A stretch of DNA of 15,106 nucleotides. Source: Chloroflexota bacterium. GTDB lineage: Bacteria; Chloroflexota; Dehalococcoidia; Tepidiformales; Tepidiformaceae. The translations under genes were made by a program, and so were the position numbers. Of this stretch, positions 7,381 to 14,938 are shown piece after piece. Position 1 is the first letter of the stretch; the number at the start of each line of letters is the position of its first letter. The notes under the pieces were generated by a model that did no database searches, was not told the origin of the DNA, and worked only from the letters and a program-made list of their open reading frames with translations. The stretch spans positions 1-15,106 of the forward strand of contig CAUJEQ010000289.1 in NCBI GenBank assembly GCA_963169135.1. The letters run 5' to 3'.

Positions 7381-7408
7381 AACGGCCAACGGCCAAACGC
7401 CAAAGGCC
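7381..7408. repeat. Four tandem heptamers (AACGGCC-like)
   Basis: Four uninterrupted 7-base units lie in register: AACGGCC (7381-7387), AACGGCC (7388-7394), AAACGCC (7395-7401) and AAAGGCC (7402-7408). The array is non-coding, just past the end of the VTT gene, and shares a GCCAA core with the CGCCAAG array at 630-665. Confidence 0.75.
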
Positions 7409-7422
7409 CCGGGGGGCGGGGC
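7406..7422 (-). terminator. Possible terminator after the VTT gene
   Basis: Read on the minus strand, GCCCC, a 7-base loop and GGGGC form a 5-bp all-GC stem directly after the VTT-gene stop, followed by CTTTGGCGTTTGG. The tail is only modestly U-rich, so confidence is low. The stem overlaps the last heptamer of the array at 7381-7408. Confidence 0.35.
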
Positions 7423-8319
7423 TCAGGCCGGCCCGGGTTCCTCGCTGCCGAGGATTCGCCGGGGCCACTCGCGGATGGGGGGAAGCGATTCGCGGTACTT
7501 GAAGTAGAACACCGTGGCCGGGACGAGCAGGGCAACCGCGATCAGGGACAGGGTGACGGCCTGGGCCTCCCACGACTTGCCGAAAGAGTCGCCGAAGCCC
7601 ACGACCACGGTGGTGGGAACAATGGAGCCGACGAAGACGAGGCTGATGAACAGCCGGAATGACATGCCCGTGAGCCCGGCCGCATAGGCGGCGAAGTCGA
7701 ACGAGACGGGCATCATGCGCCACCAGAAGACGATCTGGGGGCCCATCTGGCGCGCCATCTGGTCCACGCGTTTGGCTCCCTCTTCGCCGATAAGCCGCGG
7801 AATGAAGCGGCGGCCGAGCCGGTGCGAGATGTAGAAGATGATCGCGGAGCCGATGAGCTGGCCGATGACGCAGTAGACGACGCCCCAGAACGTGCCCCAG
7901 GCGATGCCGGCGGCAATCATGAACGGGGGGTTGGGAATTGGGGCGAAGACCATCGCCACGGCGAGGACGGTGATCAGCAGCACCGGCCCCCAGGGGCCGA
8001 GGTCCCGGATCCACGTGCGCACATCATCAACCTGCAGGTCGCCGACGATGAAGTCAGTCATGATGAGGGCGGAGGCGCCGGCAATGGCCACGAGGCTGAG
8101 CAGCCGCCGGCGGGTGCGGGGGTTCGCGAGCAGGGGCGAGTCTTTAGGCGGCGGGGGCTGTTCTCCGCGGATGAGGTCGCCGATTTCGCCCCAGACCAGG
8201 TAGGCGGCGACGATGCCGAGCCCGAGAGCGACGCCGCGCGAATGCACCAAAAGGTATACGCCAGCCGTCACCGCGATCCCCGCAAGTATGGCCAGGACAA
8301 CTACGACGTTTTCGCGCAT
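7423..8319 (-). CDS. VTT/TVP38 (TMEM64, DedA-related) family membrane protein
   Basis: This is a 298-residue polytopic inner-membrane protein. Two N-terminal hydrophobic segments (about 4-25 and 28-46) are followed by a charged proline-containing stretch (47-72), a helix at about 73-92 and then the VTT core (about 105-275). The core shows FAPIPNPPFMIAAGIAWG, then GQLIGSAIIFYISHRLGRRF, and a later AAYAAGLTGMSFRLF segment, all typical of TVP38/TMEM64. Members are linked to lipid scrambling or transport and some have been annotated as mercuric-reductase associated; the function here is unknown. The start at 8319 is preferred over an in-frame ATG at 8433, which would overlap the divergent acetyltransferase and add 38 non-hydrophobic residues. 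GAGG lies close upstream of the chosen start. Confidence 0.85.
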   Translation of the reverse strand: MRENVVVVLAILAGIAVTAGVYLLVHSRGVALGLGIVAAYLVWGEIGDLIRGEQPPPPKDSPLLANPRTRRRLLSLVAIAGASALIMTDFIVGDLQVDDVRTWIRDLGPWGPVLLITVLAVAMVFAPIPNPPFMIAAGIAWGTFWGVVYCVIGQLIGSAIIFYISHRLGRRFIPRLIGEEGAKRVDQMARQMGPQIVFWWRMMPVSFDFAAYAAGLTGMSFRLFISLVFVGSIVPTTVVVGFGDSFGKSWEAQAVTLSLIAVALLVPATVFYFKYRESLPPIREWPRRILGSEEPGPA

Positions 8320-8385
8320 TGCCTCGAATGCTACGGCACGGCGGTCAGTGGGCAACGAAGCCTTGCCCGGACCTTCACGGCCGGC

Positions 8386-8414
8386 GAAATACGGCGGAAA
8401 CCGGGCGGGTGCAA
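8386..8414 (-). promoter_or_regulatory. Possible sigma70-type promoter for the VTT gene
   Basis: On the minus strand, TTGCAC (8414-8409), a 17-base spacer and TATTTC (8391-8386) resemble -35 and -10 boxes. Start of transcription would be near 8379, giving a leader of about 60 bases. The match is by eye in GC-rich DNA and unproven. Confidence 0.3.
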
Positions 8415-8423
8415 AATATCGCC

Positions 8424-8951
8424 ATGACAGCACCGGCGGCGTTGAAGATCCGGCACGCGACCGAGGCGGACCTCGAAGCGATCAACCGCATCTATAACGA
8501 TGAGATCGAACACGGGACGGCGACGTGGGACCTCGAGCCCTGGACCGCGGAGCGGCGGCGGGCGTGGTGGGCCGAGCACAGCGATCCGCTCCAGCCGGTT
8601 ATCGTGGCCGAGGACGGGACGGGCGTGGTGGGGTTCGCCTACCTGACGCTGATGTCGCAGAAGGCCGGGTGGCGGTTCACCCTAGAGGACACGATCTATA
8701 TCGACGAGCGATGCCGGGGCCAGGGTGTGGGAGTGGCGCTGCTCGGGGCGCTGCTGGAGGGGGCGCGGGCTATCGGCGTGCGGCTGGTGGTGGCGTCGAT
8801 CACATCAACGAACGAGGCGAGCATCCGGCTGCACCAGCGGTTCGGGTTCGAGGTGGTGGGGACGCTGCGGAACGCGGGTTACAAGTTCGGGCGGTGGATG
8901 GACACGACATACATGCAGCTGGATTTGGGGAGTAGCGAAAGGAATCGTTAA
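8424..8951 (+). CDS. GNAT N-acetyltransferase, PAT/YncA (phosphinothricin acetyltransferase-like)
   Basis: This 175-residue cytoplasmic enzyme follows the PAT/YncA template: IRHATEADLEAINRIYNDEI at the N-terminus, LEDTIYIDERCRGQGVG (acetyl-CoA loop RGQGVG, about 98-103; E88 is a candidate catalytic base), and ASIRLHQRFGFEVVGTL followed by KFGRWMDTTYMQLDL. Family members acetylate amino groups of phosphinothricin, methionine sulfone or sulfoximine, or other amino-acid-like compounds, so the natural substrate is not determined. The ATG at 8424 is chosen because the fold begins there; no good Shine-Dalgarno sequence is visible. It is divergent from the VTT gene, with 104 bp between starts, and converges on metH with only 24 bp between stops. 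Confidence 0.88.
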   Translation: MTAPAALKIRHATEADLEAINRIYNDEIEHGTATWDLEPWTAERRRAWWAEHSDPLQPVIVAEDGTGVVGFAYLTLMSQKAGWRFTLEDTIYIDERCRGQGVGVALLGALLEGARAIGVRLVVASITSTNEASIRLHQRFGFEVVGTLRNAGYKFGRWMDTTYMQLDLGSSERNR

Positions 8952-8975
8952 TCGTGAATCGGGGTCTGGGTGGCG

Positions 8976-11900
8976 TCAACGGATGACGAAGTAGCGGGCT
9001 TCGGGGTGGTGGACGACGACCGCGCTGGTTGATTGCTCCGGGTGCCATTGGAAGGTCTCGCTCAGCTCGACGCCGATGCGGCGAGGGTCGAGGAGGCGGG
9101 CGGTTTTCACCTGCTCTTCGAGGTCCGGGCAGGCCGGATAGCCGAAGGCGTAGCGAGCGCCCTGGTAGCCCTGGGCGAAGAGTTTCCGCATGTCCTTCGC
9201 GTCGCCGGCGGCGATGCCGAGTTCCTCGCGGATACGCTTGTGCCACATCTCGGCGAGGGCCTCGGCGCTTTCGACGGCGAAGCCGTGCCAGTGGAGGTAG
9301 TCGCGGTATTCGTTGGCCTCGAAGAGATCCTTCGCGAAGCTGCTCGCGCGGTCGCCCATCGTGACGACAAAGAGGGCGACGACGTCATACTGCGGTCCGT
9401 CCGGGTTGGCCTTCGCCTCGTCGGCCGAGAGGAAGAAGTCGGCGATGCAGAGGCGGCGGCCGGTGGGCTGGCGGGGGAAGGTGTAGCGCACGGGCTCGCC
9501 GGCCGGCGTGCCGTCTTCGAAACCCGGCCAGGTAATCAGCTCGTTCTTGTCGGCCAGGCAGGGAAAGTAGCCGTAGACCACCTGGGGGACGAGCAGCTGC
9601 TCGGCGATGGCGCGCTCCTGCCAGCGGCGGAAGATTGGCCGGACTTCGGATTCTACAAAGTCGGCGTACTCGGTTTCGGTGCGGTCGCCGCGCTGGTACT
9701 GCCACTGGCCGCGGAAGAGGGCGGTCTCGTTGATGTAGGGGTAGATGTCGCGGAGTGGGAGGCCGCGGACGACGCGGCTGCCCCAGAAGGGTGGCGTGGG
9801 GATGGGCACGCCGCGGGCGACGCCGGAGGGCGCGTAGTCGTGCTCGCCGGGCAGGCCTTCGGCGGGTGGGACGTTGAGGCGCACCTCGTCGTAGCCGCTC
9901 TCGCCGCCGCCCTTCACCTCCTGGCCGCCGCGGGTGAGGACTGGGAGGGGCTGGCCCTCGCGCAGGGCCGGGACGACGCGGTCGAGGGTGGCGAGCCCTT
10001 CGAAGGCGTCCTGCGCGTAGTAGACGCTGCCCTTGTAGATGCCCCGGAGGTCGTCCTCCACGTACCTGCGAGTGAGGGCGGCGCCGCCGAGGAGCACCGG
10101 GTAGTGGAAGAGCTCGCGGGCGTTCAGCTCTTCCAGGTCTTCACGCATGACGACCGTGCTCTTCACCAGGAGCCCGGAGAGGCCGATGGCATCGGCTTCG
10201 ACCTCGTGGGCCTTCTCGATGATGTTCTGGATCGGCTGCTTGATGCCGAGGTTGTAGGTCGTGTAGCCATTGTTGCTGAGGATGATGTCGACCAGGTTCT
10301 TGCCGATGTCGTGGACATCGCCGCGGACGGTGGCAAGGACGATGCGGCCCTTGGTCTGTCCATCGACGCGCTCCATGTGCGGCTCGAGGTAGGCGACGGC
10401 CGTCTTCATCGTCTCGGCGGACTGGAGGACGAAGGGGAGCTGCATTTTGCCCGAGCCGAACAGCTCGCCGACGACGCGCATGCCATCGAGGAGGTGCTCG
10501 TTGATGATGGTGAGCGGGTCGAAGTGGCTCATCGCCTCTTCGAGGTCATCACCGATGCCGCGGCGGTCGCCGTCGATGATGCGCTGCTTGAGGCGCGCCT
10601 CGACCGGGAGGGCGGAGCGGTCGGCTTTCGCTTCCTTCGCGCTCTCGGCATTCTCAAAGAGGCTGATGAAGTGGTGGAGCGGGTCGTAGCCCTCGCGGCG
10701 GCGGTCGTAAATGAGGTCGCGGGCAGTTTCGAGCTGCTCTTCGGGGATGCGGTTGAGCGGCAGGATCTGCTTCGCGTTGACGATGGCGGCATCGAGGCCG
10801 TGTTCGATGGCCTCGTAGAGGAAGACCGAGTTGAGGACGCGGCGGGCGGCCGGCTTGAGCCCGAAAGAGCAGTTCGAGACACCGAGGACGGTGTGGACGC
10901 CGGGGAGTTCAGCCTTCACCTGGCGGATCGCGGTGAGGGTCTCCATGGCATCGCGGCGGAGGTCCTCCTGGCCACCGGAGAGGGGGAAGGTGAGGCAATC
11001 GAAGAGGAGGTCGCCGGGCTCCATGCCGTATCGGTTCACGGCGATGTCGTGGATGCGTTTCGCGACGCGCAGCTTCCACTCGGCGGTGCGGGCCTGGCCC
11101 TCTTCGTCGATGGTGAGGGCGATGGCTGCGGCGCCGTGGCGGCGGATGAGAGGGAGGAGCCGGGTGATCTTGCGTTCGCCGTCTTCGAGGTTGATGGAGT
11201 TCACGATGGGCTTGCCGCCGTAGAGCTTGAGGGCAGCCTCGACCACGGCGACCTCGGTGCTGTCAAACACCAGGGGGAGGGTGGACTGGGTGCGGAAGGC
11301 CCCGACCACGCGCTCGACATCGGGCACACCGTCGCGGCCGACGTAGTCGACCATCACATCGATGACATGGGCGCCCTCAGCCGCCTGTTCGCGGGCGACG
11401 GCGACCATGCCGTCGAGATCCTCGGCGAGGAGGAGGTCGCGGAAGGCGCGGGAACCGGTGGCGTTGGTGCGCTCGCCGACGACGAGGAAGGACGTTTCCT
11501 GCTCGATGGAGACGCTGGTGTAGATGGAGGAGACGTTCGCCTCGTAGGGGGCGGGGGGGCCGCCGAAGAAGGCGCTCGCGGCAGGCCGGCGCTTCGGGGG
11601 GCGGTTGCGGCCGACCTTCGCGATCGCGGCTTCAAACATGGCCGGGGTGGTACCGCAGCAGCCGCCGACGATGTTCGTGCCGAACTCGTTCACGAAGATG
11701 TCGTGGTAGCGGGCGAACTCGTCGGGGGTGAGGGTGTAGCACGCCTGGCCGTCGACCACCTCGGGGAGGCCGGCGTTTGGTGCAATGAAGACGGGGCGGC
11801 GGGAATGCTCGGCGAGGTAGCGGACGTGCTCGACCATCTGTTCGGGGCCGGTGGCGCAGTTGATGCCGACGATGTCTACAGTATCGAGAGGGTCGAGGGC

Positions 11901-12575
11901 GGTGAGCGCAGCGCCGATGTCCGAGCCGAGCAGCATGGTACCGGTGGTCTCGATGGTGACGCTGGCGATGACCGGGATGCGCTTGCCGGTCGCTTCGAAA
12001 GCCTCGGCGGCGCCGGCGATGGCTGCCTTGGTCTGGAGGAGGTCCTGGCAGGTTTCGATCTTGAGGACATCGATGCCCCCCTCGATGAGGCCGATGCACT
12101 GTTCGCGGGCGCCGCGGACGAGCTCATCCCAGGTGATGTGGCCCAGGCTGGGGAGCTTCGTGCCGGGCCCGATGGTGCCGAAGGCGTAGCGGGGCCACTC
12201 CGGGGTGCTGTAGCGGTCGCGGACGCGGCCGATAACCTGGGCGGCGAGGCGGTTGAGCTCGCGCGTGCGGTCGGCCAGGCCGAACTCGGCCAGGACGACC
12301 TCGTTCGCGCCGAAGGAACACGAATCTACCGCATCGAGCCCGGCGGCGTAGAACATGTCGTAGATGCGTTCGAGGGTCCCGGGGCTGGAGACGTTGAGCC
12401 ATTCGGGACAACCATCGTGGGTTTCGCCATCGGCGGCGGTATAGGCTTCGGGCCCGAGGTTGAATGAGAGCAACGTGGAGCCGATGGGCCCGGCGGCGTA
12501 AAGCACCTGGTCCCGCAGGCGGTTGAGCAGCGGGTGATCGATTGGCCGGTACATGTGCGTGCAACCAGCGTACAT
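8976..12575 (-). CDS. metH: Cobalamin-dependent methionine synthase
   Basis: This 1199-residue protein is full length and has all four MetH modules in order. The homocysteine-binding domain (about 10-320) has zinc ligands C240, C306 and C307 (GINC and GGCCGT). The methyltetrahydrofolate domain (about 360-630) begins FLVVGERTNATGSRAF. A helical cap precedes the B12 domain with the DVHDIGKN motif, whose H755 is the lower axial ligand of cobalt. The C-terminal AdoMet reactivation domain ends with RYAFGYPACPD (R1141). The enzyme transfers methyl from methyltetrahydrofolate to homocysteine. The ATG at 12575 is used; a second in-frame ATG seven codons later is possible. I see no cobalamin or SAM riboswitch in the 41-bp gap to the upstream small gene. 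Confidence 0.96.
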   Translation of the reverse strand: MYAGCTHMYRPIDHPLLNRLRDQVLYAAGPIGSTLLSFNLGPEAYTAADGETHDGCPEWLNVSSPGTLERIYDMFYAAGLDAVDSCSFGANEVVLAEFGLADRTRELNRLAAQVIGRVRDRYSTPEWPRYAFGTIGPGTKLPSLGHITWDELVRGAREQCIGLIEGGIDVLKIETCQDLLQTKAAIAGAAEAFEATGKRIPVIASVTIETTGTMLLGSDIGAALTALDPLDTVDIVGINCATGPEQMVEHVRYLAEHSRRPVFIAPNAGLPEVVDGQACYTLTPDEFARYHDIFVNEFGTNIVGGCCGTTPAMFEAAIAKVGRNRPPKRRPAASAFFGGPPAPYEANVSSIYTSVSIEQETSFLVVGERTNATGSRAFRDLLLAEDLDGMVAVAREQAAEGAHVIDVMVDYVGRDGVPDVERVVGAFRTQSTLPLVFDSTEVAVVEAALKLYGGKPIVNSINLEDGERKITRLLPLIRRHGAAAIALTIDEEGQARTAEWKLRVAKRIHDIAVNRYGMEPGDLLFDCLTFPLSGGQEDLRRDAMETLTAIRQVKAELPGVHTVLGVSNCSFGLKPAARRVLNSVFLYEAIEHGLDAAIVNAKQILPLNRIPEEQLETARDLIYDRRREGYDPLHHFISLFENAESAKEAKADRSALPVEARLKQRIIDGDRRGIGDDLEEAMSHFDPLTIINEHLLDGMRVVGELFGSGKMQLPFVLQSAETMKTAVAYLEPHMERVDGQTKGRIVLATVRGDVHDIGKNLVDIILSNNGYTTYNLGIKQPIQNIIEKAHEVEADAIGLSGLLVKSTVVMREDLEELNARELFHYPVLLGGAALTRRYVEDDLRGIYKGSVYYAQDAFEGLATLDRVVPALREGQPLPVLTRGGQEVKGGGESGYDEVRLNVPPAEGLPGEHDYAPSGVARGVPIPTPPFWGSRVVRGLPLRDIYPYINETALFRGQWQYQRGDRTETEYADFVESEVRPIFRRWQERAIAEQLLVPQVVYGYFPCLADKNELITWPGFEDGTPAGEPVRYTFPRQPTGRRLCIADFFLSADEAKANPDGPQYDVVALFVVTMGDRASSFAKDLFEANEYRDYLHWHGFAVESAEALAEMWHKRIREELGIAAGDAKDMRKLFAQGYQGARYAFGYPACPDLEEQVKTARLLDPRRIGVELSETFQWHPEQSTSAVVVHHPEARYFVIR

Positions 12576-12616
12576 GGTGGCCTGCGGTAGCAGCCATTGG
12601 CGGCGGGGCGAGGCCC

Positions 12617-12862
12617 TCAGGGTTGGGAGTCGAGCTCTTCGGCGATGACAGCTGCGTAGTCCTCACAAGAGGCGCCACAGCCGGGCTGGGCCTGGCTCCA
12701 GGCGTACCACACGCCGAAGAGGACGCACCCCCAGAGGACGATGCCTGCGGCGAACCCGGCTGCCGCGGTAGGCGACGGCTGGAGCCGGGTGCGGAAGCGA
12801 TAGCCAGCAGGCGCAACGATGGTGAGGGCGGACAGCAAAACCATCGCGAGATCGTCCCGCAT
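12617..12862 (-). CDS. Small two-helix membrane protein, unknown function
   Basis: I do not recognise this 81-residue protein. It has two likely membrane segments, about 5-20 and 33-54, the second (AAGFAAGIVLWGCVLFGVWYA) ending near W55. A short acidic tail follows with C62 and C66 in GCGASCEDY. The ATG at 12862 is strongly supported by GGAGGA five bases upstream; an upstream in-frame start at 12964 would overlap the divergent acetyltransferase. It lies 41 bp before metH on the same strand and could share its transcript, but nothing in it suggests a role in methionine synthesis. The ribosome-binding sequence is part of the palindrome GGAGGACCTCC. Confidence 0.65.
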   Translation of the reverse strand: MRDDLAMVLLSALTIVAPAGYRFRTRLQPSPTAAAGFAAGIVLWGCVLFGVWYAWSQAQPGCGASCEDYAAVIAEELDSQP

Positions 12863-12873
12863 GGAGGTCCTCC
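12863..12873 (-). promoter_or_regulatory. Palindromic ribosome binding site of the small membrane gene
   Basis: GGAGG-A-CCTCC sits immediately before the ATG at 12862. The GGAGG is an excellent Shine-Dalgarno sequence and the CCTCC could pair with it within or between transcripts. As a hairpin only about three pairs fit, so regulatory meaning is doubtful. Confidence 0.4.
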
Positions 12874-12954
12874 GGTGGATGGCTGAATGGTAGCATTCGG
12901 CCGCCAGCCTATCGATATCTGGTCCGCTGCAGAGACTCCAGGAGGAGGCAGGCG

Positions 12955-13467
12955 ATGCTGGCAATCCGGCCCTACCACCAACGCGATGCCGCGCGTGCCG
13001 GCATGGTGATTGCCGACACCTACGCTGCCTTCAACCTGAACCAGATGGCCGTCGAGCAAAGGGAGTTGATGCTTGGTCCATTCCTTCACGCTCGCTCAGC
13101 GGAAGAACTGCACCAACGCGCGATTGCGGCGGCCATCCGGGCACCCACCGTGCTAGTGGCGGAAGAAGCCGGGAATATCGTAGGCGTATTGCGGGGCGGG
13201 AGGATGGATGAACTTCGGAGGACTGTCCTCCAGAGCCTGTTCGTGAGCGGGAGCCACCACCGACGGGGCATCGGGCGAGCGCTGGTGAAGGAGTTCGAAG
13301 GCGAGTACGTGGCTCGGGGCGTCACCGTCTTCAAGCTCCTGGCCACGATGCACGCCGTCCCCTTCTACCTCGCGCATGGCTACCGCAAGTCAACAGGAGT
13401 GCGGAACATCCGCAGCTTCGACGGAGTTGGGTTGCCCTCGCAACCAATGAAGAAGGTCATCAAGTAA
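12955..13467 (+). CDS. GNAT family N-acetyltransferase
   Basis: This 170-residue protein has a GNAT layout: LAIRPYHQRDAARAGMVIADTY at the N-terminus, VLVAEEAGNIVGVLRGG as strand 4, and the acetyl-CoA motif LQSLFVSGSHHRRGIGRALV with the pyrophosphate loop RRGIGR (103-108). It is followed by VPFYLAHGYRKS, the usual motif B end (xFYxxxGF-like). The substrate is unknown. Unlike the PAT-like enzyme at 8424 it has no recognisable substrate signature. The start ATG is well supported by AGGAGGAGG about seven bases upstream. It is divergent from the small membrane gene, with 92 bp between starts. Confidence 0.85.
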   Translation: MLAIRPYHQRDAARAGMVIADTYAAFNLNQMAVEQRELMLGPFLHARSAEELHQRAIAAAIRAPTVLVAEEAGNIVGVLRGGRMDELRRTVLQSLFVSGSHHRRGIGRALVKEFEGEYVARGVTVFKLLATMHAVPFYLAHGYRKSTGVRNIRSFDGVGLPSQPMKKVIK

Positions 13468-13482
13468 GAGCGGCCCGGTAAG

Positions 13483-13513
13483 CCCCCGTTCGACGACATC
13501 GTGTAACGAGGGG
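13483..13513 (+). terminator. Inverted repeat after the GNAT gene
   Basis: CCCCCGTT (13483-13490) can pair with AACGAGGGG (13505-13513), about eight pairs with one bulged base, sixteen bases after the GNAT stop. The loop holds a further ACGA/TCGT pairing. No U-run follows, so it is a weak or Rho-assisted terminator candidate. Confidence 0.35.
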
Positions 13514-13533
13514 ACCGGTCGGCGCGGATGAAG

Positions 13534-13564
13534 AAGCCCCGTCCAGGACTCCCAGAGGGGGCTT
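13534..13564. terminator. Bidirectional terminator-like hairpin between convergent genes
   Basis: AAGCCCC (13534-13540) pairs with GGGGCTT (13558-13564), a 7-bp stem with a 17-base loop. It is followed by T on the plus strand and by CTTC on the minus strand. It lies between the GNAT stop (13467) and the stop of the convergent peptidase gene (13588), the expected place for a shared terminator. Confidence 0.55.
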
Positions 13565-13587
13565 TGGTGGAAGACGCCGGCCCCGTT

Positions 13588-14802
13588 TCAGAAGCCGATG
13601 TAGAGGCTCGGGTCGACCGGACCGCCGAAGTAGCGGATTTCGAAGTGGAGGTGGTGGCCGGTGGTGTAGCCCGTGAGGCCGGAGAGTCCGAGGACGGTAC
13701 CGGCGCTGACGGCCTGGCCGGGGGTAACGTGGATTTCGCTCATGTGGGCATGGAGCGTCGTCCAGCCTTCGCCGCAGTCGACCACGACGTAGTAGCCGTA
13801 GCTGTACGTGAGGTACTCGACGCGGGTGACGACGCCATCGCAGACCGAGAAGAGCGGCGAGGGGCCGTAGGCGTAGAGGTCGAGGTCGATGCCCTCGTGG
13901 ATGCGGCCGGGGCCGCGGTAGGTGCCAAACGCATCGCTGACGCCGTTCCAGGCTCCAACGGGGAAGGTGGAGAAGCGGCCGCCCGAGGCGATGGGAGCGC
14001 TGCCGCCAGCCGATGGGCCGCTGGGGCTGCTTGGGGCGGCTGGAGGCGGTGGCGGTGGCGGTGGGGGCGGCTTGGGTGTGGCGCCCACGAGGAGGAGGTA
14101 CTTGCCAGATTCGAGGTTTGACGGGTCGCTGATGCCATTGGGCTTGTACTCAACGACGGTAGACGAGCTGATGTTGTCGTACTGGCCGACAATCGAATCG
14201 ACGGTCTCGCCGTAACCGACCTTGTGGAGAATGCCGTCCTTGCGCGGGATAACCAGGACCAGGTCCCGCGGGAGAAGGTTGGCGTTATCGACGGTCTTGT
14301 TGTTGTCGAGGATGGTGGCAATGCTGACCCCGAACCTTTCGGCGACGCCGGAGATGGTATCGCCGGCCTGGGTGCGGTATTCCACGATCGGACTGCGGGG
14401 GTCGATGATCTCGGCGAGGGGCTTGAGACCGGCGCCGACTTCGCCAGAGGTGGCGGCGGCGGCGGTCACGCCGGACGAGAGGGAGGAGGTGGGGGAGACG
14501 CCGCCAACGGCGCGAAGGCTGGAAACATCGGAGCGGACCGTGATGGCTGCTACAGAACCGAGGGTCTGGGTGCCAGCGCCCGGGCGGAAGTAGGTAACGG
14601 CCTTGCCCTGGTTGCTCCCGGCGAGCCCGGAGAGGCTGAAGGAGGGCATGGTGGAGAGGGTCGAGGCCTCGGAGGAGTTGGGGAAGCGGGCTGCGCCGAA
14701 GACGGCGCCAACCGCGAGCATCACGATGAGGACGTGAACCGTGAGTCGCCCATGGCGCCCTGCATGCGCGTGGGATCGTGCGCGTGTTCCCTCAATACCC
14801 AT
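13588..14802 (-). CDS. LysM and M23-domain peptidoglycan endopeptidase, membrane-anchored
   Basis: This 404-residue envelope protein has an arginine- and histidine-rich N-terminus, one hydrophobic anchor or signal segment (about 20-38), a low-complexity Ser/Ala/Gly stretch (40-130) and two LysM domains (about 141-186 and 191-240). A ten-proline hinge (245-254) leads into a C-terminal M23 peptidase domain (about 275-404). M23 zinc ligands are present: H302 and D306 in HEGID, H353 in HAHMS and H384/H386 in HLHFEI, so it should be active. Members cleave peptide cross-bridges of cell-wall peptidoglycan, with LysM anchoring them to glycan. The ATG at 14802 has a poor ribosome binding site. The gene lies downstream of rho on the same strand, 136 bp after its stop. 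Confidence 0.9.
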   Translation of the reverse strand: MGIEGTRARSHAHAGRHGRLTVHVLIVMLAVGAVFGAARFPNSSEASTLSTMPSFSLSGLAGSNQGKAVTYFRPGAGTQTLGSVAAITVRSDVSSLRAVGGVSPTSSLSSGVTAAAATSGEVGAGLKPLAEIIDPRSPIVEYRTQAGDTISGVAERFGVSIATILDNNKTVDNANLLPRDLVLVIPRKDGILHKVGYGETVDSIVGQYDNISSSTVVEYKPNGISDPSNLESGKYLLLVGATPKPPPPPPPPPPAAPSSPSGPSAGGSAPIASGGRFSTFPVGAWNGVSDAFGTYRGPGRIHEGIDLDLYAYGPSPLFSVCDGVVTRVEYLTYSYGYYVVVDCGEGWTTLHAHMSEIHVTPGQAVSAGTVLGLSGLTGYTTGHHLHFEIRYFGGPVDPSLYIGF

Positions 14803-14894
14803 AAAGCGTCCGGTCAGGTAATGGCGGTGGAGCGAACCATCACCACAGGCTGAGCCTTGCCTAACCTTGCTCGCGTTCTCCTTTACGTGCTATC

Positions 14895-14915
14895 CCCGCA
14901 GCCTCTGATTGCGGG
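14895..14915 (-). terminator. Hairpin after rho
   Basis: CCCGCA and TGCGGG form a 6-bp stem with a 9-base loop, about 24 bases past the rho stop. A further palindrome, CCCCTAGGGG, lies at 14925-14934. No U-run follows, so a terminator role is only possible. Confidence 0.25.
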
Positions 14916-14938
14916 AACGCCTGGCCCCTAGGGGTTTC

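Noticed and set aside
7178..8014. Long upstream extension of the coaX frame
   Set aside because: The added residues cross the repeat region and the VTT gene and are Arg/Pro-rich shadow sequence. The kinase fold begins at the ATG at 7177.
9033..12467. A 1144-codon open frame on the plus strand opposite metH
   Set aside because: It mirrors metH codons, has a low-complexity Gly/Ala/Asp/Val composition and shows no motif. It is a GC-driven antisense shadow.
12576..12616. A cobalamin or SAM riboswitch before metH
   Set aside because: The gap is only 41 bp and shows no conserved box; nothing recognisable lies upstream of the small gene either.
14803..14938. A c-di-AMP (ydaO-type) riboswitch before the M23 peptidase gene
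   Set aside because: Such riboswitches often precede cell-wall hydrolases, but I could not find the conserved core on the minus strand, only short hairpins.
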